Shown here piece by piece: positions 19,456 to 26,029 of a stretch of DNA of 47,993 nt. The position numbers and the translations under genes were made by a program. The stretch comes from Oligoflexus sp. GTDB taxonomy: Bacteria > Bdellovibrionota_B > Oligoflexia > Oligoflexales > Oligoflexaceae. Location: the NCBI GenBank assembly GCA_014377445.1, contig JACMPP010000145.1, positions 1 to 47,993 on the forward strand. The letters are read 5' to 3'. The first letter of the stretch is position 1, and each line of letters opens with the position of its first letter. The notes beneath the pieces are model-generated. The model was not told the DNA's origin, did not search any database, and worked only from the letters and a program-made list of their open reading frames with translations.

Positions 19456-20661
19456 TTGAGTAGTACAGATCCACGCTTCAAAGAAAAAGAAGCTGAGCTA
19501 ATCAGTTTGAAGAAGAAGGTGAGGGCCCAAAAGGAACTCAGCAATTCTGATACCGATCTGCTTGAATCGGATAATGCGGTTGATCCTCAGAAAATTGAGA
19601 AAAAAACTCGTACCGAAGAACTGATCGGTATTCTCGAAAAGGCTCAAGGCAAGCGACTTTTGATTTGTATCAAAGGCTATCCCGATCCGGATAACATTGC
19701 CACATCGCTTGCTCTGGCTTACATGGCCGCGCAGTTTGATATTCAATCGACGATCCTTCATTTCGAACAGATTTCTCACCATGAGAATCGTGCGCTCGTA
19801 AAAAAACTCGATTTGGATATTGAAGAGTACAACGACCAATTTGATTATTCATCTTACGATTACTTTGCTGTGAATGACTCACAGAACACTGAGCTGCCTA
19901 TTAAGTTGCCGGAAACCTGCGAGCTGCTCGTTTTCGTCGATCACCATAGAAAACTCGGGACCATCAAATCGCACTTTCTCGACATCCGCGAAAACGTGGG
20001 TTCGACTTCGGCGATTTACGGTGAATATCTCGCCAATCCTCGCTTCGGCTTTACGGGTGACACGCTCGAGCAGGCGAAAATTGCAACGGCTTTGATGCAC
20101 GGCGTGCGTACAGATACGGATAACTTCGTCAATGCCACGCCGTTGGATTACAAAGCCAGCGAACTTCTTTCTCGCTATGTAGACAAGGATTTGTTGGCCT
20201 TGATTTCCAGGCAGTCGATTCCGGCAAAGACGATGGATCTTACACAGATCGCTTTGCAAAGAAAAGACATCCGCGGAACCTTCATGTTTTCCGGTGTCGG
20301 CTATGTACGTGATGAAGACCGCGATGGTATCGGCCAGTGTGCGGACTATCTTCTGAACCGTGAAGGTATTGATACGGTTGTTGTCTACGGTGTCGTAGGC
20401 GGTGAATTCGTGGATGGTTCTCTGCGCACGAAATCGCACACGCTCGATCCTGACAAATGGATCAAGGACGTGTTCGGACAGGATCAACATGGTGTCTACT
20501 ACGGTGGAGGTCGTAAGGATAAGGGTGGTTTTCAAATTCCACTCGGTGTCTTCGGCAAATGTTCAGACAAGGAACTTCTCTGGATCCTGATCAAGAAGAC
20601 GATTGACGAACTCTTCTACAACAAGATCGGAATCGATGATTCTGAATCGAGTGGTGATTGA
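19456..20661 (+). CDS. DHH-family phosphoesterase
   Basis: The 401-residue protein has a DHH/RecJ-like fold. The N-terminal 55 residues form a charged, likely coiled-coil extension. The catalytic part has KGYPDPDNIATSLAL (motif I, normally a DxD-type metal site), FAVNDS, the hallmark VDHHRKLG (DHH), GSTSAIYGEYL and GVRTDTDNF. The C-terminal DHHA1-type region shows GGGRKDKGGFQIPLG. Relatives include nanoRNases (NrnA) and c-di-AMP phosphodiesterases; the substrate here cannot be decided. It starts with TTG at 19456 behind a strong AAAGGAG. It is transcribed alone and followed by a terminator. Confidence 0.85.
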   Translation: MSSTDPRFKEKEAELISLKKKVRAQKELSNSDTDLLESDNAVDPQKIEKKTRTEELIGILEKAQGKRLLICIKGYPDPDNIATSLALAYMAAQFDIQSTILHFEQISHHENRALVKKLDLDIEEYNDQFDYSSYDYFAVNDSQNTELPIKLPETCELLVFVDHHRKLGTIKSHFLDIRENVGSTSAIYGEYLANPRFGFTGDTLEQAKIATALMHGVRTDTDNFVNATPLDYKASELLSRYVDKDLLALISRQSIPAKTMDLTQIALQRKDIRGTFMFSGVGYVRDEDRDGIGQCADYLLNREGIDTVVVYGVVGGEFVDGSLRTKSHTLDPDKWIKDVFGQDQHGVYYGGGRKDKGGFQIPLGVFGKCSDKELLWILIKKTIDELFYNKIGIDDSESSGD

Positions 20662-20672
20662 GAGTAGAAAAT

Positions 20673-20700
20673 GGGCTTCCTTTCGCGGGAGGCCCTTTTC
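20673..20700 (+). terminator. Rho-independent terminator after the DHH gene
   Basis: Stem GGGCTTCC / GGAGGCCC with one G-T pair, a small loop, then TTTTC ATTTTT. It lies 12 bases after the stop. Confidence 0.8.
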
Positions 20701-20949
20701 ATTTTTGAACTGTTTTTTTAGCTGAAAAAATCGTTGTGGGTAATGGCCGCTTGGCCTATGGTTCGATCTGAAAGATTACTCGACCATTCGTTAAATCTTG
20801 GTTGGTCTCAGCGGAAATCAGGCAACGTCCTCACGTTGGATGTCCTGTCGAGTTTAGATTCTCTAAAATGGACGCCCTGAGCAGGTAATCCAAGCCAATG
20901 CTCGCCTGGGTTTTGGTTTGCAATCAGATTTCTGACCCAACCCGGAGTC

Positions 20950-21198
20950 TTGGCAACGACGCAAACAATCTCGGCCATTCTTCTTTTGCTCCTGTCCTTT
21001 TCCTGCGGGAGTTCCGACTCCTTCCTTAAAGCAGAAAACACTCCTCCTCCCGCCTTCAATGACAGAACTCTTAACCGCGTGACTTTCCTAACCGCGCACA
21101 ATGCATTTGCCAACAATGGTGATGATGCCCGTTTTCTCGTTCCCAATCAGGAATGGGGCATCACAAAGCCGATGGAAATGGGCATTTGTGGCTTCATG
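20950..21198 (+). pseudogene. 5' fragment of a PLC-like phosphodiesterase lipoprotein
   Basis: Starting at a TTG at 20950, a lipoprotein signal (LLLLLSFSC lipobox) is followed by [33 protein letters not shown]. This is the start of a phosphatidylinositol-phospholipase-C-like X domain (family pattern: TAHNAF..., NQ...I..QL..G.RG.MLD). The similarity stops at the ATG at 21196, exactly where the truncated dtd gene on the other strand also stops. The catalytic remainder is missing, so this is a remnant. The 288 bases upstream (20662-20949) contain the DHH terminator and nothing else I can support. Confidence 0.65.
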
Positions 21199-21596
21199 CC
21201 GAATTTAAGAATCTCGGTGGCGAAGAGTTCGTAGAGACGAAGGGCTTCCTCGGGTTTCGCGGCCTTTTGAAAATTTGGGCAGCGTCCTTTGCTACAGTCG
21301 GCCAGGAGCGGGAACTACGAAATGACCGGGACTGATCCTTCTCCGTCACTCAAAGCACGATAGAATTTGCTTTTCTCGTTCGGAAATATACGAAGATGAC
21401 AGACTTTCTCCGCAAGATAGCGGACATCGCTTTCGCTATCTCCGTCGGCGACGCCCAAAAGAACGAGCAGTCTCTTGTTGATCGCTCCCACTGTTTCGCC
21501 GTCGATTCGGACGGACCCGCTGCTAACCCTCTGAATGACTGCTTTCATTGGCAACCTATAGGCTAAGCCACGGCAGAATTGAAGCCATGGAGACAA
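21195..21596 (-). pseudogene. dtd: Broken D-aminoacyl-tRNA deacylase
   Basis: Intact Dtd removes D-amino acids wrongly attached to tRNA. The N-terminal part is excellent (MKAVIQRVSSGSVRIDGE, LLVLLGVADGD), but the conserved SQFTLLAD motif reads S-stop-F-P-LLAD. A TAG codon at 21317-21315 replaces the expected CAG glutamine, in the same frame. Translation beyond it continues with good Dtd sequence ([20 protein letters not shown]) down to about 21195, where similarity ends. The C-terminal end with the NDGPVT motif is lost. So there is one nonsense mutation plus a 3' deletion. An amber-suppressed or shortened product is conceivable but unlikely to be active without the C-terminus. Confidence 0.8.
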
Positions 21597-21668
21597 TTCA
21601 GTTTTTATCTCAGGCAGAGTTCGTTAGTTTCAATGTCTGAGACATTTGATTAATCGAAGGAGTGGGTC

Positions 21669-23303
21669 GTGTCAAAAGCGAAGCGAAAAGTTTTAGTCGT
21701 CGTTATGGATGGGGTTGGCACTCGAGACAGCGCCTATGGAAACGCTTTTAAACTCGCCACGACGCCCCAACTTAACCTTTTGGCAACCAATGATATGTAC
21801 CGAACCCTCAAAGCTCACGGGACCTACGTGGGGCTTCCCAGCGACGGGGATATGGGCAACAGCGAAGTTGGTCATAACGCAATGGGTGCGGGTCGGGTTT
21901 TTGATCAAGGCGCAAAGCTCGTGCAGCAGGCGATCGATTCGGGTCGCCTCTACGAAGGTCAAACCTGGCGCGATCTCATACAGCAATGCACTTCTCAAAA
22001 GAGCACTCTTCATTTCCTCGGTCTTTTGTCGGATGGCAACGTTCATTCTCATGAAAAGCATCTCTATAGCCTCCTTCGTAAAGCGGTGCAGGATGGTGTG
22101 AAGAAAATACGCGTGCATGCCCTCCTCGATGGCCGGGATGTTGGCGAAAAAAGTGCTGAGATCTATATCGATCATTTGCAGCAAGTGATGGGCGAACTCA
22201 AGGCGCAGGGCTGTGACATCGCGGCAGCCTCCGGTGGAGGGCGCATGACCACGACCATGGACCGCTATGAGGCTGACTGGCAGATGGTGGAACGAGGATG
22301 GAATGCCCATGCTCTTGGGGAGGCGCCCTTGCGTTTTCCTTCGCTTCCTGCCGCCATTCAGCACTTTCGTGAGGATCCGAATCTCTCTGATCAATACATC
22401 CCGCCCTTTGTCATCGACGAAGGATCTAAAAAATTCGAAGGCATGCAAGACAATGATGCCCTCATCTTTTTCAACTTCCGTGGCGACCGTTCGATTGAAA
22501 TTTCGCGAGCCTTTGAAGAAAAAGACCTTAAGGAATTTGGTCGCAAAAGAGTACCGAAGGTCTTGTATGCAGGCATGATGGAGTACGACGGAGATTTGCA
22601 TATCCCCGCGAGATTTCTCGTCTCCCCTCCAGCTATCGACGATACTCTCTCGGAGCATCTTGTGCATCTGGGACTGAGGCAGTTGGCTTGTTCGGAGACT
22701 CAAAAATATGGGCACGTTACCTTTTTCTGGAACGGGAACCGATCTGGAATGTTTGATTCGAAGCTCGAAGAATATCTGGAAATCGCGTCCGATAATATTC
22801 CCTTCGATTTAAAACCCTGGATGAAAGCGCACGAAATCACGGACGCAACAATTGCCCGGATGATGGATAACTCCTTCGACTTCGCGCGCATCAACTATCC
22901 GAACGGCGATATGGTGGGTCACACGGGAAACCTCGAAGCGAGCATCGTTGCTGTGAGCACGATCGATCTTTGTGTCGGTCGACTGATCAAGGCCGCGAAC
23001 GCGAGCAATACGATTCTGATTTTTACAGCCGATCACGGCAACTGTGATGAGATGTTTGATACCAATAAAGAAGGGCCAGCGAATTGGTTTGAATTGCCCT
23101 TTAATACTAGGCCCAAACCGAAAACCTCCCACACCCTCAATCCGGTGCCTTTTTATCTCTACGATCCTAAAGGTATGAATCAGTATCGTCTGCGCAGTGA
23201 TTTGAAAGATGCGAGTATTGCCAACATTCCTGGGACTGTCCTTGCCCTCATGGGGCTTAAGCAAAAGGAAAATTATCTGCCGAGTGTGGTGGAAATTCTA
23301 TGA
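21669..23303 (+). CDS. gpmI: Phosphoglycerate mutase, 2,3-bisphosphoglycerate-independent
   Basis: This is a two-metal glycolytic enzyme that interconverts 3- and 2-phosphoglycerate through a phosphoserine. Length is 544 residues, close to the usual 510-550. Signatures are VVVMDGVG at the start, the catalytic serine motif GDMGNSEVGHNAMGAGR (near residue 60), the HALLDGRDVGEKSA segment, GGRMTTTMDRYEADW, PNGDMVGHTG and the metal motif FTADHGNCDEM. It starts with GTG at 21669 behind AAGGAG. Its stop overlaps the mazG start (ATGA). A small insertion of residues is visible near the C-terminus (GPANWFELP), not affecting motifs. Confidence 0.96.
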   Translation: MSKAKRKVLVVVMDGVGTRDSAYGNAFKLATTPQLNLLATNDMYRTLKAHGTYVGLPSDGDMGNSEVGHNAMGAGRVFDQGAKLVQQAIDSGRLYEGQTWRDLIQQCTSQKSTLHFLGLLSDGNVHSHEKHLYSLLRKAVQDGVKKIRVHALLDGRDVGEKSAEIYIDHLQQVMGELKAQGCDIAAASGGGRMTTTMDRYEADWQMVERGWNAHALGEAPLRFPSLPAAIQHFREDPNLSDQYIPPFVIDEGSKKFEGMQDNDALIFFNFRGDRSIEISRAFEEKDLKEFGRKRVPKVLYAGMMEYDGDLHIPARFLVSPPAIDDTLSEHLVHLGLRQLACSETQKYGHVTFFWNGNRSGMFDSKLEEYLEIASDNIPFDLKPWMKAHEITDATIARMMDNSFDFARINYPNGDMVGHTGNLEASIVAVSTIDLCVGRLIKAANASNTILIFTADHGNCDEMFDTNKEGPANWFELPFNTRPKPKTSHTLNPVPFYLYDPKGMNQYRLRSDLKDASIANIPGTVLALMGLKQKENYLPSVVEIL

Positions 23304-24169
23304 CCGACAAAAATGCTTTTTCAGAGGAAGTTTGGCAGGCTGAGCTTGAAGTTCGGGCTGACAAGGCGGCCGCTGAGTTCAAGGCCTTTGTAAAGACCGT
23401 GGCCCAACTACGGCATCCCGTCAGTGGCTGCCCTTGGGATCTTGAGCAAAATCACGAGTCATTACGAAGGTATATGATTGAAGAGGCTTATGAAGCCGCC
23501 GAGACAATGCTTTGGGACTCGGCCTCCCCTGAGTTGCTTGATGAGCTTGGGGACGTGCTTTTACAGGTCGTTCTTAACTCCCAGCTCTCGGTTGAAAAGG
23601 GGCAAGGCGATATTGAGGATGTCGTGAAGGGCATCCGCGAAAAAATGATCCGGCGGCACCCTCATGTTTTTGCTCCGACAGATACGCCGATCTCGTCGCA
23701 GGAGGTTTCCGAAGCCTGGGTCAGCATCAAACAAAAAGAAAAGCCCAAGGGCCATGTTGAATTAACCTTTGCCAAGGCGAAGAAGGTCCATCCCGCTCTG
23801 ACACAAGCCTATCAAATTGGCAAGATTGCGAAGAAGATCGACTTTGACTGGAAGACGCCCCATGAAGTCTTCAATCAGCTGCAGTCTGAGTTGAAAGAAC
23901 TTCTGCACGAAATTCAAACTGACGATAAAGCCAAAATTGCAGAAGAGCTCTCCGACTGTTTCTTTAGTCTTGCGCAGCTATCGCGACATCTTGGACTGGA
24001 GCCAGAGGATGTCGCGCATCGAGGTAATCTGAAGTTTTTGAGACGTTTTGATGTGATGGAAGAGCTTGCGAAAGCAAGGGGTGCTGATATTTCAAAACTA
24101 GGCCAGGCTAAGCTCGAAGAGCTTTGGATCGAGGCAAAGCAAAAAAGAAACTCAAAGGTTAATCCATAA
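23300..24169 (+). CDS. mazG: Nucleoside triphosphate pyrophosphohydrolase MazG
   Basis: MazG hydrolyses nucleoside triphosphates to monophosphates, acting as a housecleaning enzyme and in E. coli lowering ppGpp. The 289 residues carry the two-domain arrangement. The N-terminal domain has SGCPWDLEQNHESLRRYMIEEAYE and the metal-binding LLDELGDVLLQVVLN, followed by RRHPHVF. The second domain has IGKIAKKIDFDW and EELSDCFFSLAQLSRHLG. It overlaps gpmI by four bases and is therefore coupled to it. A hairpin terminator follows. Confidence 0.94.
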   Translation: MTDKNAFSEEVWQAELEVRADKAAAEFKAFVKTVAQLRHPVSGCPWDLEQNHESLRRYMIEEAYEAAETMLWDSASPELLDELGDVLLQVVLNSQLSVEKGQGDIEDVVKGIREKMIRRHPHVFAPTDTPISSQEVSEAWVSIKQKEKPKGHVELTFAKAKKVHPALTQAYQIGKIAKKIDFDWKTPHEVFNQLQSELKELLHEIQTDDKAKIAEELSDCFFSLAQLSRHLGLEPEDVAHRGNLKFLRRFDVMEELAKARGADISKLGQAKLEELWIEAKQKRNSKVNP

Positions 24170-24171
24170 CA

Positions 24172-24203
24172 AAAGCCCCTAGCCAATTAAAGCTAGGGGC
24201 TTT
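24172..24203. terminator. Bidirectional terminator between mazG and rpsT
   Basis: Perfect 12-bp stem AAAGCCCCTAGC / GCTAGGGGCTTT with an 8-base loop. It lies between two convergent genes and has A residues on the left and T residues on the right, so it can serve both mazG (plus) and rpsT (minus). Confidence 0.85.
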
Positions 24204-24225
24204 GATCACTCAAGTCTTCAGAGGA

Positions 24226-24495
24226 TTACTTTGCAGCAGTCTTCTTAACAAGAGCTGCCAAACGAGCAACTTTACGCGAAGCGTTGTTGCGGTGCAAAAT
24301 GCCATGGCTTGCTGCTTTGTGAAGCAAAGACTGGGCATTTTCGAAAAGTATGCTGATATCTTGCAATTCGCCTTTCGAAGCAGCAGTGCGAAGTTTCTTC
24401 ACGGCTGTACGAACGGTGCTGATATAAGAATGGTTCTGAACGCGTTTTTTAGCGTTAACAAGAATACGTTTTTTCGCAGATTTATGATGAGCCAC
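24226..24495 (-). CDS. rpsT: 30S ribosomal protein S20
   Basis: S20 binds 16S rRNA in the body of the small subunit. The frame is open to 24546, but the protein must begin at the GTG at 24495 (AHHKSAKKRILVN follows), with GGAG nine bases upstream. This gives 89 residues, the usual size. The sequence is helical and basic, with the family pattern RTAVKKLRTA and ILHRNNASRKVARLA. It is transcribed alone, between convergent mazG and the upstream rnhA. Confidence 0.95.
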   Translation of the reverse strand: MAHHKSAKKRILVNAKKRVQNHSYISTVRTAVKKLRTAASKGELQDISILFENAQSLLHKAASHGILHRNNASRKVARLAALVKKTAAK

Positions 24496-24589
24496 TTTAT
24501 TTCTCCGTAATCTCTTTATGTGAAGAGAGACTGTGTCATTTAACAAGAGCTGCTTTACTCGTCAAGTTCAAACAGCAATAAGATAAGAT

Positions 24590-25042
24590 TCAACTTCTAT
24601 CGGACTCTCGAGCCCGTTGCGCTTGTGCTTGCGCCTCTTTATCGACTTGCTCATTGTCGGGATGGCCATTGTGACCTTTGACCCACTCCCAACGAATCTT
24701 ATGAGGAAGCGTAGCTGAGTAAAGGTCTTCCCAAAGGTCTTGATTCTTCACTGGCTTTTTATTAGCTGTTTTCCAGCCGTTAGCTTGCCAATTCGCTATC
24801 CAGCCTTTTTCAAAAGCGTCCATCACGTACCGGCTATCTACAATGATGTGCACCGAGCAGGGCTCACGCAACAACTTAAGTCCACCGATAACGGCCTGAA
24901 GTTCCATCCGATTATTCGTCGAATCGAGTTCAAACCCAGAATGCATCTTCTCGTTAGTGCCGTAGCGAAGAAGTCCAGCCCATCCTCCGGGGCCAGGGTT
25001 CGAGAGGCAAGCGCCATCGCTTATGATAGTGACCTGTTTCAT
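24590..25042 (-). CDS. rnhA: Ribonuclease HI
   Basis: RNase HI degrades the RNA strand of RNA-DNA hybrids such as R-loops and Okazaki primers. The 150 residues match the E. coli form. The catalytic carboxylates are visible: SDGACLSNPGPGG (Asp), TNNRMELQAVIGGL (Glu) and IIVDSRYVMDAF (Asp). The basic protrusion GWIANWQANGWKTANKKPVKNQDLW and the His-containing WVKGHNGHPDNEQVDKEA loop are also present. Start is the ATG at 25042. A terminator-like hairpin separates it from the small ribosomal gene cluster upstream. Confidence 0.97.
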   Translation of the reverse strand: MKQVTIISDGACLSNPGPGGWAGLLRYGTNEKMHSGFELDSTNNRMELQAVIGGLKLLREPCSVHIIVDSRYVMDAFEKGWIANWQANGWKTANKKPVKNQDLWEDLYSATLPHKIRWEWVKGHNGHPDNEQVDKEAQAQAQRARESDRS

Positions 25043-25053
25043 TGCCCTGCCAC

Positions 25054-25084
25054 AAAAGAAAAACGCTCCTTCTGAGGGAGCGTT
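25054..25084 (-). terminator. Rho-independent terminator of the rpsR-rpmB cluster
   Basis: Stem AACGCTCC / GGAGCGTT (25062-25069, 25077-25084). On the minus strand it is followed by a T-rich run, and it lies just after the stop of the 37-residue gene. It ends that transcript before rnhA. Confidence 0.8.
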
Positions 25085-25095
25085 ATCCGCTTAGC

Positions 25096-25209
25096 TTATT
25101 TTTTAGTAGGCTTCGCGGCTTCAATTCTACGTTGAATGCGTGCTTTTAGTTTCGCACGAGCTTTCAAGCGTCTCATTTTCAAAGTCTTACGATTATCTCC
25201 GCGACCCAT
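25096..25209 (-). CDS. 37-residue highly basic protein in the rpsR-rpmB cluster
   Basis: This gene is short and easily missed. It runs from the ATG at 25209 to the TAA at 25096, with an AGAGG-type site upstream (GAGGTTGTC before the ATG). It encodes 37 residues, starts MGRGDNRKTLKMRRLKARAK and is rich in Arg and Lys with Ala, predicting one long basic helix. It begins 9 bases after rpmB and ends just before a terminator, so it is part of a ribosomal operon. The start MGRGD resembles the tiny ribosomal protein bTHX, but the rest differs. It may be a lineage-specific ribosome-associated protein; function is unknown. Confidence 0.75.
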   Translation of the reverse strand: MGRGDNRKTLKMRRLKARAKLKARIQRRIEAAKPTKK

Positions 25210-25218
25210 GACAACCTC

Positions 25219-25446
25219 TTAGAGTTTAACGCCGTTTTTGCGTGCAAATGTATCGAGGCCAAGTTTGTCGATAGTACGGATAGCAGCAGTGCTAACTTTC
25301 AGAGTTACAAACTTAGCGAGTTCAACCGACCAGAAACGTTTAGTCTGGAGGTTCGGCAGAAAGCGATGCTTAGTCTTAACATTGGAGTGCGATACGCGGT
25401 TACCGACCTGCACGCCTTTGCCAGTGAGTTCACAACGACGACTCAT
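25219..25446 (-). CDS. rpmB: 50S ribosomal protein L28
   Basis: L28 is a small component of the large subunit. Its 75 residues begin MSRRCELTGKGVQVGNRVSHSNVKT, matching the family pattern (C..TGK....GN.VSHS), followed by RFLPNLQ and the C-terminal VSTAAIRTIDKLGLD. Start is the ATG at 25446. rpsR ends two bases upstream. The usual partner rpmG is not adjacent; instead the 37-residue basic gene follows. Confidence 0.95.
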   Translation of the reverse strand: MSRRCELTGKGVQVGNRVSHSNVKTKHRFLPNLQTKRFWSVELAKFVTLKVSTAAIRTIDKLGLDTFARKNGVKL

Positions 25447-25448
25447 TC

Positions 25449-25805
25449 TTATTCCTCTCCATCACGCATAGGCTTGTCTTCGCGCGGACCGCGTGGAGAC
25501 GAAGGTCTGCTAGAAGTTCCCATTGCGGACGTTGCAATTGCAGACATTTCTGTTGCAAAGTTACGTTCCTGGCGATGTCCCAAGCTGTATGGAAGAAGCG
25601 CGAGGTAACGAGCTCTTTTCACAGCGAGACAGATAGCGCGTTGTTGTTTCGCCGTTGCACCAGAGATGCGACGAGGAATAATCTTGCCGCGATCTGTTAC
25701 GAAACGACGAAGAACGTCTGGGTTTTTGTAATCAATTACGATGCTTGGGTCTAGTGTTCGCTTACGGCGAAACATAAGACGTCTTTTTTTTCTTCCGCCT
25801 GCCAT
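25449..25805 (-). CDS. rpsR: 30S ribosomal protein S18 with C-terminal extension
   Basis: S18 sits on the platform of the small subunit next to S6. The frame is open to 25913, but the ATG at 25805 behind CGGAGG gives the right start ([15 protein letters not shown]). The conserved core covers residues 1 to about 77 ([48 protein letters not shown]). After it comes a 40-residue extension rich in Ser, Ala, Arg, Pro and Asp, ending [13 protein letters not shown]18 normally ends near residue 75-80. It is the first gene of the cluster with rpmB and the 37-residue protein. The usual neighbours rpsF and rplI are absent. Confidence 0.95.
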   Translation of the reverse strand: MAGGRKKRRLMFRRKRTLDPSIVIDYKNPDVLRRFVTDRGKIIPRRISGATAKQQRAICLAVKRARYLALLPYSLGHRQERNFATEMSAIATSAMGTSSRPSSPRGPREDKPMRDGEE

Positions 25806-26029
25806 GCAGCCTCCGGTGGTTCGTAGATCTGATACCCTCGCGCAATGGCGACAGGATGTTTGTGTTTGTATGACGCAAAAGCTGGCTGCTCTGCCAGTAC
25901 AAACAGGTATCACCCTTTAGGGAAGTGAAAAGTAACTTAAACCTAGACTGGACGCAAGAGAATAGATGCGTCTATACACAGGGATCAGCCTTATGTTCAG
26001 AAGAAATCGGGTCAAAAAGGAGGCGTGAA

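Noticed and set aside
20808..21146. 112-codon open frame on minus across the PLC-like fragment
   Set aside because: Antisense to the lipoprotein remnant, whose family motif is clear on plus.
21693..22715. 340-codon open frame on minus inside gpmI
   Set aside because: It lies wholly within a gene with all iPGM motifs; its sequence has no family features and no ribosome site.
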